Positions 34,830 through 46,535 are shown, counted from the first letter of the stretch. The stretch: DNA of 64,000 bases from Rutpela maculata (GCA_936432065.2 OW386285.2:367847249-367911248); one strand, 5' to 3'. The notes: a model not told the origin generated them from the sequence alone. Made by a program: numbers and translations.

Positions 34830-36512
34830 CTAGTAATCAAATCGAGGAATTTTTGAAATCCTCGATCTCTATTGGTTGCTTACTGGTCGTGTTCAGTTTG
34901 TTCAGCTATCGAATAGATTTAACTGAAGATGAAAGTACCGGCCCTAAGGGAATAGTCTGGGCACAAATAAACACTAACAATCGAATAAAGTAACCTGTTG
35001 GTTCATGTAAGATTTAATAGGTGAAATCACCTATTATGTATGAAATAGCCACCAAAACGAGACTTGTTGGGTTGTAGAATAACCCCCAATAGGTGAATTT
35101 AGTGATTTACGTAGAATTAACGACATATTAAGTGTTAAGTAGATACATTAAAACAGGGGACCAATTGGTGTAACATAACGTAATTAGGTGAGATAATTAC
35201 AATTATGTGAACAAACATTGGTAATATTAGACACTTATTACCTAATAGATGGCAAAAATAGCTTGTTTTTCACTACTCTCTAAAGATGAAGTCAAAAATA
35301 TTGGTGGAAATTAAGTTCTTACACCTATCAAGTAACATTGCAAGAAAGTAGCCATATTTATTCGAAAATACGGAACGCCGAAAACTCGCCATGAAAATTT
35401 AAACTTTTGTTTTTGGAACGTATTCATTGAACATATTGAAAATTATTGAATTATTATAAGTTTGAAAAAATAGAATACCAAGTCAAAAATTGAAAATAAA
35501 AATTTTATATAGTTATAATTATTTTTTTTTCTTTATAATAATAGGTATTTTTAAAGGGCTTAGTAATATTTCAAGGTATAATGCCTAATTTCAACAGAAA
35601 AAAATCATTCCCTAGCAAATTCTCGCGTATATACAGTGCAAGTTAAACAATAGTCAAGGATAAAAATATATCTCATAAGTAGTTAATAAGTAGTTATTAT
35701 TATCAGCCATTATATAGGTATATAGTTTTACCTTTTTGACGAAGCAGTTTTAAAGCAAGTATGAAAGGTACCAAATAAGTAACCTGCTATGTAGATTTAA
35801 TGTATTTTCGACATAAATTAGGTGTCTGACAACCTAACCTGATAGATCCAATAACACCTATTCAGCTTGTTTTCCACATCGAATCGACGTGTCAAAAAAC
35901 ACCATTTAGGTTGATTCGACGTCGAATTTATGTCCTATTTCACATATCGAAATTGGTGGCGTCACCTGTTCGACATCGAATCGACGTCGAATAACACCTA
36001 AATTGTTAGCTGGGTTGTATACACGCTAAATTACAATTTTATTTTTTTCACCCCCTTCAATAATAGGGTGGGAGTAGTAGTAGGGGTGGCTAATGCCAAA
36101 ATATTTTTGTGACCTTAACTTCTTTTATATATACTAAATATCAATTTTATGGACGCTTACCTGCTTGATTTACCTATTTTCCCCAAATTTACCTCAATTT
36201 ACCTCCCAACCCTTCGACGGAACAAGATGAAAATATAATCTAGTTCTAAAATACATACGTGTACCAAATTCCAAATCAATATCCTAAACGGTTCCAGAGT
36301 AATCGTGCGCACAAGAAAATGTTACGCAGACCGACAGACAGAATTTTTTTTTGCTCAAACTTAAAGTCTCGACGTTTCATGACATTCTAAGCCTATTTTG
36401 GCAATGCAAATTTTTAAAATTTTTTTTGTCGTTACTATACTTCCACTGGATGTGGAAGTGAGTAAAATGTGTAAGTTGTGATTTGTTTAATACCTAAATA
36501 ATATTCTCTGAT

Positions 36513-36978
36513 AAAATACATATTTTCATGTTTTTGTATTTTTTGAAAATAAATGCTAGTTTCTCTAATTTAGCAATTCCGAATTAATTGACGAACACAA
36601 AATTCGAATGCAGCAGAAAATTTTACGCAAATATCTGTTCTTCGTTTTTGTATACCCTTTAGTCGAACCCCATACTTATAAAAAGTATCCTAGCGAGTGC
36701 TAGATTCCCTACTAATTCTATAAATACGAAGCTACTGCGTAGTATACTATCCAACGTTTCGACAATCAGGATGGTATCATCGGAAGATGCAATTAAACCG
36801 GCAATCTTATCACGTGCAATATAGGCTGCAATATAAACCTGAATATTTTTCATATATTTTTTGTTCACCTTGGCAATTCGCTATTCAACATTTTACATGT
36901 CGTAATAAGTTACTTTAAAAGGTTTATACTGGAGAGTAACAATGAAATGACAATCTACAATCCCAAGTTTTTTTTGGA

Positions 36979-37010
<32 letters not shown>

Positions 37011-38224
37011 TGATAAATTTCTCAGCGGATATTTTTGAAATTTCATAAAAACACTGAATGTAAATCACATTTTTACCTGAATGAAATATATATTAATTTT
37101 TTTGCAATATTATTTGTAGGTCTATGCACTGAAATTTTTAATTAACTAAAATATGTTATATAAAATGTATTTGTAGAGCTTAGAAAATTGGAAAGCTTTT
37201 TTTCATATATAAATATAAAGACATCAATTTATTACTGCTAAGTTCGCATTCTTCCACGAGTTTCCAAAAGCTGCTCTGATTTACGGGGAAAACTGTAGGA
37301 TTTCCAAGAGCTGATTTATTGTCGAACAGACTTAACGTTATGTTAAAGTTCGGTGGCTTGTATGAACACTTGAAAATAGTTGCATAACACACATAATCAT
37401 TTTCACGTAATAACTTTATTATTATTCTAAAGGTTTAAACTTTTTGAAAGTTTTATGAACCTCTAGTCCAGGAGCTTGATGGTTTTTTCGGCACGTCAGC
37501 TCATGCTTTATGAGTTTTTTTTTATCGTTTTATCTTCAATCATTATATAAGAGCCTCTTATCCGACCTATTTTAGTGAGGCAATAATTGATATTACCGGA
37601 CTAGTTCATTAATAAATTTATTACCGCTCTGGTGTGGCAATGAGATAGTAAAACAGCAGACTTCAGAAAATAATTTATTCATATACTTTTCAAGACAATA
37701 TACTCCAGTAAAATTAAGTTTTATATCCGTCAAAATTCAGAAAGTTTTGAAACTTGTCATAAATAGCAGAAAAAGCATCAAGAACATAACAAAGAAAAGT
37801 TCCCACCCCTACCGTGGTTGCATTATCTCTTAAAATTGTGAAAACCACCCCCATATTTGATTTAATTCGTTTATTTGCTAAACCGTTCACTTTTTGCCAA
37901 AAATATTCCTTATAAGATTTTCGATAAAAAATATTCTATTTAATTTTTTCGTGGAATAAATAGTACTCTCACAAACGCGGCGAGAAGTTAAGGGCAAGTG
38001 GGAGCGCTATACCTTTCACGGGTTTTGACTGCAAATTACTTGGAAACTACTAATTTTACACAAAAAGTCAAGAGGACTCAACCTGAAGAACGGGAAATGA
38101 GTTATAGAATGCGCCTGTTGTGCTTTCCTTCCTTTAAAGTTTTACTCGATTATAACATTTCATAAATTATACTACCGATGCATTTTCTCTCTCCCTCACA
38201 GCATTGAAAGTCATTTGACTAGTG
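36513..38224. other. Unassigned AT-rich stretch with an AT microsatellite
   Basis: An (AT)n run lies at about 36986-37010. Short ORFs (36659-36868, 37180-37392) show no recognisable domain. Nothing else is supported. Confidence 0.4.
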
Positions 38225-40132
38225 GGCCAGTCGTCAGGTAAATTAACATCGTTTTAAATCGTATAAAAGATTTTACTGTTGGAACCAGTTCATTATATGC
38301 CTCTTTTAGACATACTAATTTTTACCCCTTGCCCGCCCCCCCCAATTTTGAGGGAATATCGCTTAAAAATCATTTTTTTGCCAATATCTCGGTTCTGAAT
38401 GGTCCTACAAAAAAAAAAAAGATGTTTATCAAATTTAAAGATATGTAAACTCTCTATCGAAATGCTTGGTACACATTTTTACGTAGCATTAATATTCTTG
38501 GAGTTATGGGCGGGAGAAGTCAAGCATCCGCGCTGTATATCTACAAAATGGTCCCTTGCTTCAATAAAACTGCGAGTGTCGATTTCATTATCGTCTGCAT
38601 CGTCTTTGTCAGATTCAGCCTCCTCGTGTTTATCATGTTCCAAAAAAGCTAATACCCTGTCTTCGGTTTCTTCGGCTTGATCTGAGTCGTCTGCATATAT
38701 TTCGACATTTCCACATGATTGTCCTTGACATCCAGAACAAATAACGAAATATAGTCCAGCTTTTCTACAAGTATGCACGCGGCTTTGCAGCCTCTTGTAC
38801 ACTAGCAGCTAATTGTTTTTAATAGTTCTTGTGGAGCAGCTTTGTTTTTGGTAGTAATAGGAAACTAACCATTTTTTTCTCATCCAATCCCAACCTTGAG
38901 GACTTTTGGTATTTCCATATCACTGCTGAATTTGATAGTACGTTCCAAAAGAGTGTTGGCGTGCAGCAGACTCAGTAGGAGGCAACGATGCGAGGTTACA
39001 TGTACTTTTTGCCACTGACTTTTTTTTGGCATAAAGGCCGAGGCCCTACAGCCAGCCACAAGAGAAAATGCCACTGACTTAATGAAGCATTTGTACCGGA
39101 ATTCATTCAAAGAATGCTGATCGGGTTCTGCCCCATAAAGGGCTTAGATAACTTTTTGACCTGCTATATCTATAATATCAGGGTAAGAACTGGGGATTTT
39201 AAAAAATTCCACGTTTTTTTGTAATCCTGCAGATTTTTGTAATAATTTAACGAATTTTGCTTTGCCTTGCCTAAAAAATGCAGAAGTTGTGTCACATCAA
39301 CTGAATGCGTGGAGGAATAAAATGTTATTCGCAACTTCTTTTGAGTATTTAAAGGAGTTCGATGAATATATTCATCCGTCCGTTTTCCTTGCTTAGATTC
39401 ATAAAATACACGTTAGAACAACGTGCGGATAATCCTGTCACAAGGAAAAATAAAAATGTTTCAATTTTTCAATGAAAATTTTTGGCCTGTGAAATTTGAA
39501 AGTGTCGATGATGACACTATGATTAATCAATCAATATTTTAAAAATGTAATTGCTTAAATTAAAATGGCATTAATTTTGAATAAGGGGTTCTAAAGCCTG
39601 CTGATCAATAATATTGCATTAGTATTTCAATAAAAAATTGCCTAATATGACTTCTCGAAAAATCGACCCTTTTCTTTCTTAATAAAGATGCACGAAAAAT
39701 ATTGCATTTACGGCAGCTATATAGAATTCACCGTCTTAAATTCTTAATTTCTGAGATCAGATTTGGTATCAACTACTAAAGTACGTAGTACCTAATGCAA
39801 AAATACGATGCTTGACTTGACTTGACTCCCGCCCATAACCCCAAGAATATTAATGCTACGTAAAAATGTGTCTCAAGCATTTCGATAGATAATTTACTTA
39901 TCTTTAAATTTGATAACCATCTTTTTTTTTGGTAGGACCATTCAAAACCGAGATATTGGCAAAAAAATGATTTTTAAGCGATATTCCCCCGAAATTGGGG
40001 GGGTTCCGGGAGACGGGTGAGGGGAAAATTAGTATGTCTAAAAGAGGCATAAAATGAATTGGTTCCAACAGTAAAATCTTTTGAACGATTTAAAACGGGA
40101 TTTACGCATCCTAAACTCCCTGACAACTGGCC
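38225..40132 (-). mobile_element. Foldback DNA transposon with ~310-bp TIRs and decayed ORF
   Basis: The left arm (38225-38535) starts GGCCAGTCGTCAGG. The right arm (39815-40132) ends CCTGACAACTGGCC. They share long inverted blocks (GATTTTACTGTTGGAACCAG, TCTATCGAAATGCTTG, ATTAATATTCTTGGAGTTAT). A decayed minus-strand ORF lies between the arms, so this is a once-autonomous element. Its superfamily is not identified. Confidence 0.75.
38479..39300 (-). pseudogene. Relic of a cysteine-rich TE-type protein (SLPPTE / CRKAGL family)
   Basis: Minus-strand fragments in different frames read, in order: LLHFLGKAKQNS; DIAGQKVI-stop-ALYGAEPDQ; SLNEFRYKCFIKS; ASLPPTESAARQHSFGTYYQ; PQGWDWM; then CRKAGLYFVICSGCQGQSC, ending acidic (ADDSDQAEETED). 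From memory, this order (GK-type motif, LPPTEAAA-HSFRVYYQ, a WGW-like motif, C-terminal cysteine cluster) is typical of a widespread uncharacterised insect protein family found in repeats. Several stops and frameshifts make it non-functional. Confidence 0.6.
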
Positions 40133-41612
40133 TATAGCGCGTGTCTTCTAAATATTTTCGAGATGTGTAGATAGTTTGTACACAGCATAGAATCTTGGCC
40201 AGTGTTGCCAAGCGTGGCGGAATTCTGCTATTTCTAGCGGAATTTTCCTTGGAGATCGGCGTAGCAACGACAGACCAAAGTCAGCCAAAAGATAGCGGCT
40301 TTTCCTGGATTGGCGTTTTTTTTTTATTCTATATTTTCAGAAAACTAAACCATAAACATGTTTTTTTTTTCATTAATCAGCACAAAGAGTGGCGAATGCC
40401 AACAATGGATAATGCAACTGCTGTGCACATCACTCGAAATTATTTTTGATGAAAACACGGCTAATTTCGAAATCCAGTAGAAGTTCCTAAGCAATCTCTT
40501 CAACAAGGAGCGTTTGATTGGTAAAAAAATTTGAGAGCGAAGAATAACAGTCACTGTTCCTGCTGACAGATAAATACGTATTGTCTCTGCTGCTGACTTG
40601 TTAGTTGTACTGACTGCTGTCGAGAAATGTTATCAGTGCCAAACAGTGGTCATTGTCGGACAAGATCGCTCTTTTTTCTTATGACAAAGATATTAAATTT
40701 TACAAACAACAATAAGCGAACACCAAGAAAAGAATTCACAGTTCTCACAATTTACAATCCTCAACACCATTGAGAAACAGCAAAGAAAGAATGCTGTCAG
40801 CATGTCATGGTACAATATTATGGAACCCAACAATAATATAATGGAACCCCTTCGTCGAGATACGACGTCCAATTGAGCAGAAATTTTGCATACACGTTAG
40901 TTTGTATGTATGTTAAGATGTTTAGTTCAAATCTTGCAAGTCAGTTTTAAACCACTTAATTGTCTTAAAAGCTTGTTGCGTGAATGGAAAAAAGTACTTA
41001 CTTAGGTACTTACAATATCTGTCAAACAAAACTAATGCCATAAGACAATTATTTTTTAAATATTTTTATTTTTTCATTTTAGGACACCTAAATAATAAAA
41101 GCTTGTTTAAAAAGTTTTATTTGCATTTAATTTTTTTCTACTGAAAATATTTGAAGCAATTCTCTTCTTGTTTTCTTGACACCTCTCTATGTATCTCTCA
41201 TCTTCCGTGCCACTTCACACTTAAAATATCAACTTCAGTATCGGGTAACAGTGGTGCAGATAACATCCTGAAGCAATGACTAACGTATTGTTTAGGACTG
41301 GGTAATTTAAGGAACAAAATAATGTTCCTCGGTATACCCCTGAATGTATTAATTCCTACACGTTGCTGAGTTCATTTACCATTCTTGTAAAAGACAAAAA
41401 AAACGACTATGATCACCGTGCAAGGACGCAGTGACGTAGCTTGACTTAGTTTCAGATAATTTCTACCATAATAATTCTTTCTATATCTTCTGATACCACA
41501 AAAGATTCTAGAGAAATTTTTGTCTTCGTGAATATTATTACAATTTGAAAGCGACCTTCATCTGCTACATGTTTTACCAGTAGTTATATACAGTGATATG
41601 GTTTTTTTCTCT
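40133..41612. other. Unassigned AT-rich stretch
   Basis: No supported gene. A phrase near 40857 (TCGTCGAGATACGACGTCC) followed by AATTGAGC resembles sequence common in insect dispersed repeats, but no boundaries were found. Confidence 0.4.
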
Positions 41613-42464
41613 ACACTCAAAGAAATGGTATGGGCAAATTCAACAAAAAAAATGGTTAACTAATAATATCGTCAATTTTGTTAAACTAAATTATATTGAT
41701 GGTATTTTTAAACAAGAGGTGATTGTTATTTTAATTAATAAAAAGTTGTCGTACAACAAAACAAACATTAACTTAAAAAATAGATGAATAAGACTATTAT
41801 TTTTTTCGTCTGACTAGTATATTTTATTTTTAACTATTATCGAATTGTAATTCTAACCCAGTATTAGTTCGCTGTATTATTGTACTTGGTAGACAAACCA
41901 ATATTATTGTCTTCTTCTAGAAATTCTAAAAGAATTACCATCAAATTTGCTTGCTTACCACGTAGTCTATTACAGAAATTATTCCCAGATGACGCCGCAT
42001 ACAAATCACTGACAATAATCAATCATGCATTATCTTATACTCTTATGAATCTATAGAAAATTAATAACATGATTGCAATGTTCAAATTCTCTCAGGGATC
42101 ATCGATATATTTGGATGATCTCTAATCTTTGGTTTGGGCGGTCTGATGTCTCAATACTGAGATTTTGGCTAACCAAAAAAAACTTCATCATACAATAAAG
42201 TGTAGATCAACCTAAAAATTGGTTGATGAACAAAAAACAAAGTCGCTGTACTATTTAATTGTAGACCAAATTGAAAATGGTTAGTGAACATAAAAAAATG
42301 TCATTGTACTATTTAATTTGTTACAAGAAGATATGATTATTAAACTACTATTTGTTTACGAAAACAAATAAAGTTGTATGACTATTCTTTTCTGATTGAT
42401 TTAGCTATGAAACTAGATAGGCGCGATTTCATATGCTCTTTTTGGTTGAATTTACTTTGAGTGT
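41613..42464. mobile_element. Possible transposon with ACACTCAAAG ends, 130 bp from an exon
   Basis: The left end ACACTCAAAGAAATGG is matched at the right by CTTTGAGTGT (42455-42464). Just inside, ATTCAACAAAAAAA and TTTTTGGTTGAAT also pair. A partial tandem repeat (GGTTGATGAACAAAAAAC / GGTTAGTGAACATAAAAA) lies near the right end. No ORF longer than about 60 codons. No target duplication was found. Confidence 0.45.
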
Positions 42465-42593
42465 ACGAAAGATATTTACGGTTTTAGATATTTACCGATC
42501 AAATGCAATATTATACTCTTTATATCATGTTTTTCATCCAGAATATCCATTATTGTTCATTGTACAATAATAAATCTGTATTTTTTTTTCCAG
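42465..42593 (+). promoter_or_regulatory. RhoGAP100F: Intron 3' end: polypyrimidine tract and acceptor AG
   Basis: The run TTTTTTTTTCCAG (42581-42593) directly precedes the exon that starts GTGTCAGGAATC. The T-rich tract and CAG match the insect acceptor consensus. Confidence 0.85.
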
Positions 42594-42677
42594 GTGTCAG
42601 GAATCAGCAGCGAAATTTTCAAGCAGATAGAAACAGTAGAAAATGACCATGATGCTTCGACAGCGGCAGCTTTGGAG
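42594..42677 (+). CDS. RhoGAP100F: RhoGAP100F/Syd-1 exon (28 codons, pre-PDZ linker)
   Basis: The exon encodes VSGISSEIFKQIETVEND followed by HDASTAAALE, matching from memory the conserved stretch just before the PDZ domain of insect RhoGAP100F (Syd-1). That multidomain PDZ-C2-RhoGAP protein organises the presynaptic active zone and interacts with Neurexin. It is bounded by CAG / GTGAGT, is exactly 84 bp, and is in phase 0 at both ends. It joins in frame to the next exon at 59121. It is too short to appear as an open frame from an ATG, and no nearby ORF covers it. The upstream exon was not found. Confidence 0.92.
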
Positions 42678-42683
42678 GTGAGT

Positions 42684-43263
42684 GAACGAATCATAATTTA
42701 GTATTATAATTTCTTTTAAAGAATGCATCCATGAAACTGCATATCATATACGTTCTCCAACTATTCCCGGACACTGAGCGGCTCAGACTAATTAATTCAC
42801 CGGCAATGAGCGCTGCTAAGTTGCAAAGGAAACTTTGGGAATTAATTCAAAGCATGGAATCAGCTCGCAGATCGCAATCTGTCTTGGGTTGCAAAGCTCT
42901 TTTTTATTTATTTCTTCTTTCTCGTCATTAAAAGTTTTAATTTTATCATAACTTTATCCTTAGTTTGAAAACAATAACATTAATTAATCTGCACAAGAAT
43001 GAATCCTGTGCAGATTACATCTGCATAGATTAATTTAACAGTAACTGTGAAATATATAACTTAAAGTATAGCGGTAGTTTTATGACAACTTACAACACGT
43101 GGTAATTAGAGAAAAAATAATTTTTAATTTCTTACATACACGGTGGTCCAAAATTATCTTAGGTTACTTATCTGGCTGATAAAACACGCAAAAGTAAAGT
43201 ACTCCTTTGTATAAAATCATTTCCGAAAATGGATAACTCTTTAAGGGAGGAAAATAAATATCA
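42684..43263. other. Unassigned intronic stretch
   Basis: The ORF 42731-42931 continues just past the exon but has no recognisable domain. AT-rich, nothing else seen. Confidence 0.4.
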
Positions 43264-44083
43264 GTGTTTGATTGATTGATTGATTTACCAGCGTGCGGTA
43301 GGCATTGCTGCCACTCCCAGAGTTATACAGCTGGGCCTGCTACGTCCACGCTGGGTTGGACTAAGGTCATGCTTGTTGCCAGCAGCGAGTGCCACATGGC
43401 GCATGGTAAAGGAATATGGGATGGGAGGTGTAGGTATTTGTGAGATGCGTTACCGCATTGTGTCGTGAGGGAGCGTTGAAGCTCCCTTTTTTTGTGTTTT
43501 TGGTTCTGGGTATCTGCCTCTTCTGAATCTTTGTGTGAAATATGTGTTGTGTCTTGATATGGAGTATTTATTACTGTTTATGCTCCTCTTTGTGTGTTTC
43601 TGCTTCTTCCAATCTTCTTTTTCTGAGTTTTCTGATTCCTCGATTTCCGATGCTAGGTTGGGTTTGGGTCATGCTTGTTGCTAGCAGCGAGAGCCATATG
43701 ACGCATGGTTTTTTCTTTTTTTTTTAAATTTTTCCGTTCGCTTTTCTTTCCCAGTTTGTTTATGATTCTCTCGATTGTTGTTTTCCACCTGTAACATGGT
43801 CTCCCTATTATTAGTTTGCTGCTATTCAGTGTTAGCGTTTTCTTCAGTAGGTTTTCTGCTGTCCTTTTTGCTTTAACCTTCTTGATCCTTTCCCTTATCT
43901 GTTTGCTTACCAGGATATGGTCTATTTGTGTGATTGAGCTTCCATTACTCTAGGTGTCAATGCGTGTTTGACTTTTGATCCATGTATTTATTATTGTTAA
44001 GTCAAATATGTGTGCTAGGTTTTTCAGCGCGTTTCCATTTTCGTTAGGCCATATGTGGAGTATATGTGCATTGAAATCTCCAG
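43264..44083 (-). mobile_element. RTE-like non-LTR fragment: endonuclease piece fused to 3' end
   Basis: On the minus strand the copy starts at GDFNAHI (about 44082), the metal-binding motif of APE-type endonucleases. It continues HIFDLTIINTWIKSQTRIDT, then ITQIDHILVSKQIRERIK. After about 43830 it reads IIGRPCYRWKTTIERI, which resembles the GRP-x-RW motif near the C-terminus of RTE-type polyproteins. The whole RT is missing, so this is an internally deleted copy. The 3' end carries a (TCAA)n tail (plus strand TTGA repeats, 43267-43284). A ~55-bp 3'-end segment is present twice (43352-43407 and 43654-43709). Confidence 0.65.
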
Positions 44084-45589
44084 GTATACGATTTCACTGC
44101 ACTATGTATGTATGTATATAAACTATGATTTACTGCGTTAGAGGGAAGCACTTTGGAAAGTTTTGGTTTGTGTACCTAATTAAACACTAACTAATTAATA
44201 TTTCTTATCAAGCTGACAATATTCCGAGGTATAAATTGTCACTTTGTATTTAACTTTTACAAGCTTTTATGGGTATCCATGGTGACAGAACACTATAAGT
44301 CATCTCCCTGCCTCCCACGATATGATCTATTTATTGAGTTGAGTTTCCGCTGCTCTAGGTATCAAGATTGCTCGTTTCTGTGTATATTTTCTTGGAAACC
44401 ATTTTCCTGAGAGAAACCTGTATCACGCATACCTACATTGAGGTGCCATAAGGATTCAGTTTGGACGCTACACACCGACAGTGCCCCATTGATTATTTCT
44501 GGTCTAATCCAAATTAAACTCGTTTGAATATTTTTAGCAATTATGAGAACCTCACCTGAAAGATAAGTATACTTTAAGAGTATTGCGCCACTGATCATTA
44601 CGTGTTCAATTTTGATTAAATTTGTTTGAATAATTTTAGTAATTATGAAAAACACACTTGAAGGTTCACACAGGAAATCTGTATAATCACACTTTAATAG
44701 CGATGCATTACTGATTTTCGGGTTATTATTATCACCATTTTTATCATGCGTAATTCTCTTGATTGGCTGAAAGAAATTCGGTTTTGGCTATTAATTATTA
44801 TTTGTATTATTGACCTAATAGTATGCCTCTGGTTTACTCAATACTATTTAAAATATGAGTTAATAAATTAGGTTAATAGAGATTAAGTTGATAAAGTTAT
44901 TGAAGTAATTAAGTTTAATAAAATAAAATAAATTAGTTATAGCTTAGCTTTCTGTGGCTTCTGGCGTGGTGATTGTTGGTTTTAATTCCCTCTTCTTTTT
45001 GGGCTTAGTACACTTAAAAAACTTTCCACTGCACACACAAATTTATTATTTATTTATTTACACTTTTACGTTTAATATGTCTGTCTTGCTTTGCTTTATA
45101 AACACGTGTTGTTCATTTTTGACACTGAATATTTATTGCTTTCTTTACGCAATAAAGCACTTGAAAGGGTCTTTTAGGTACCTATATAGATGGGTCTATT
45201 TAGGTCGACCGTCAACTAAGGCACAGCTTTACAGTTTATTTTTTGGTACTATTTAAAAAACACTAATAGCAATTTTCAATTTATTAATTGTATATGAACT
45301 TTTTTTCCTATTATGACATGTCACGTTAAGCAAAATTTCTTGGCTCACCGGTGGCTTAAATTTGATTAAGTTTACCGTGGTTTTAACTGACTTTTAGCAC
45401 TTATTTCGGGAGCGTCTTACGATGCGTCTATACACGCCGTTTGTCAACTTTGGAATCTGGAAAATAAATATCAGTATTTCTAAAATATAAAATTCATATT
45501 TTATATTTAGGTATAGCCCGCCTGGACATCTGTTTACATAGTATCAGTGAAACCCCATTTTCTGCTTAAGGGGTAATTTTAGGGGGTGG
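44084..45589. other. Intronic stretch with one small endonuclease-like repeat
   Basis: A short fragment (about 44318-44365) repeats part of the endonuclease relic at 43915-43965 (ATATGATCTATTTATTGAG; CTCTAGGTATCAA). The remainder is AT-rich with no supported gene. Confidence 0.45.
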
Positions 45590-46080
45590 TTGAAAATATT
45601 TCACCCCTAATCTTTCTTTACTTATCTCTCAAAATTCGTCTGTCCGTCAGTCTCTTGGTTCTATATCTAAAAAAATATTTGACTCAGAAAAATAATATGG
45701 GGAGGGAGTAGTGGAAAGGGGTGGATAAAGTAAAAAGGTTCTCTTTCACCTCCTTTAACAGTGGGGTGGGGGTGGTAATGAGGATGGCTAATGCCAAAAA
45801 ATTTTTTGCGGCCATAGCTTCTCTTATACACTGTGTCCCCGGATTGGGTTTGCGATAGGGTAATATTCCGGCTTTCATTTTCTGCAGTCTCGGTCTGCTT
45901 GACGTAAAATGGATTTTTACCAAATTTCAGTTTTTTCATCCTTCGTCAAATGTTGATGTGTTTGGTTGAGATTTTGAGTTTGAGCAAAAAAAAATCTGTC
46001 TATCGGTCTGTCTGCAACTTTTTTGTGCGCACCATTACTCTGGAACCGTTTAAGATATTGATTTGAAATTTTTCGAAAAT
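45590..46080. repeat. Rearranged ACTTCC-family fragments
   Basis: The first part (45640-45840) matches the family in reverse orientation (GGGGTGGGGGTGGTAATGA, GGCTAATGCCAAAAAA). The second (45965-46080) matches in forward orientation (GAGTTTGAGCAAAAAAAA, ATTACTCTGGAACCGTTTAA). Neither has a terminus. Confidence 0.65.
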
Positions 46081-46535
46081 GTGAGTGCTGGTAGTAAGTT
46101 CAATGGTGTGCCTCCAAAAGATAATTTCTAGGAAACATTTTTCTATATTTCCATTCTATCGTTAAAAATTGGAAACTATGTCGTTAAACTAATATAATCG
46201 ACAATATTGGCATATATCTTAGAAATACATCTTTAGAATATGTTCTGTCACTTGTATCAGCTAGGATGTGCACCAATCTGCTTCTCTGTAATATCCATGT
46301 CTGTTATTTTATTCTATTTGAAATCTCAATGAATCTATTATGTCTTCCTATAAACCACCACAACCAACAACTTTACAAACATATCATTTGATTAATTTCG
46401 AGATTAATTCGTGGGTGCCATGAAAGCAAATACCGCTAAGAATAGTTAAAATAGGTCGGGTTGAACGAATTAAAAATATTCGTTAAAATGGAACACAAAA
46501 GTTTTCAATTTTTTCTAAAGCATAGCTCATGTAGC
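46081..46535. other. Unassigned intronic stretch
   Basis: No gene or repeat that I can support. Confidence 0.4.

Larger units (their letters stand above)
33061..36011. mobile_element. Unrecognised ~2.95 kb inserted element with CACCTATT-like motif clusters
   Basis: The boundaries come from comparison with uninterrupted ACTTCC copies: TTAGGTTCTT / TGTATACACGCTAAATTAC is contiguous elsewhere. The ends share CAGCTAA and ATTCGAC in inverted orientation (left CTTCAGCTAAAGG, right TTAGCTGGG). Short motifs of the type CACCTATTA or TAATAGGT occur many times in both orientations at 33081-33560, 34985-35340 and 35760-36000. A 47-aa ORF (33694-33837) lies after the first cluster. No known transposase is seen. 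Confidence 0.5.
31811..36463 (-). mobile_element. ACTTCC-family composite element (long form, copy 2)
   Basis: Read on the minus strand it starts at about 36459 with ACTTCCACATCCAGTGGAAG. It runs through module A (to 36012, resuming at 33060), the 30-bp minisatellite (32.91-32.56 kb), then module B beginning near 32487 (ACTTCCATATCCAGTTGAAG). It ends TTGGATGTGGAAGTAGAG, ATTCCTTGGGCAGCGC and a T run. The order equals that of 922-2779. It lacks the SINE found there but carries a 2.95 kb insertion of its own. It inserted in a T-rich run of MITE P. Confidence 0.8.
30442..36512. mobile_element. Palindromic MITE, family P (copy split by two insertions)
   Basis: The ends TCAGAGAATATGATTTG (30444 on) and AATATTCTCTGA (to about 36512) match the ends of the intact copy at 9433-9974. 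MITE sequence is present at 30442-30752, 31721-31810 and 36464-36512. The gaps hold an RT fragment (30753-31720) and a long ACTTCC element (31811-36463). Joining the three pieces gives about 450 bp, close to the intact copy. Confidence 0.8.

Noticed and set aside
45667..45939. 90-aa minus-strand protein
   Set aside because: It overlaps ACTTCC-family repeat sequence, and two overlapping frames are open over the same bases.
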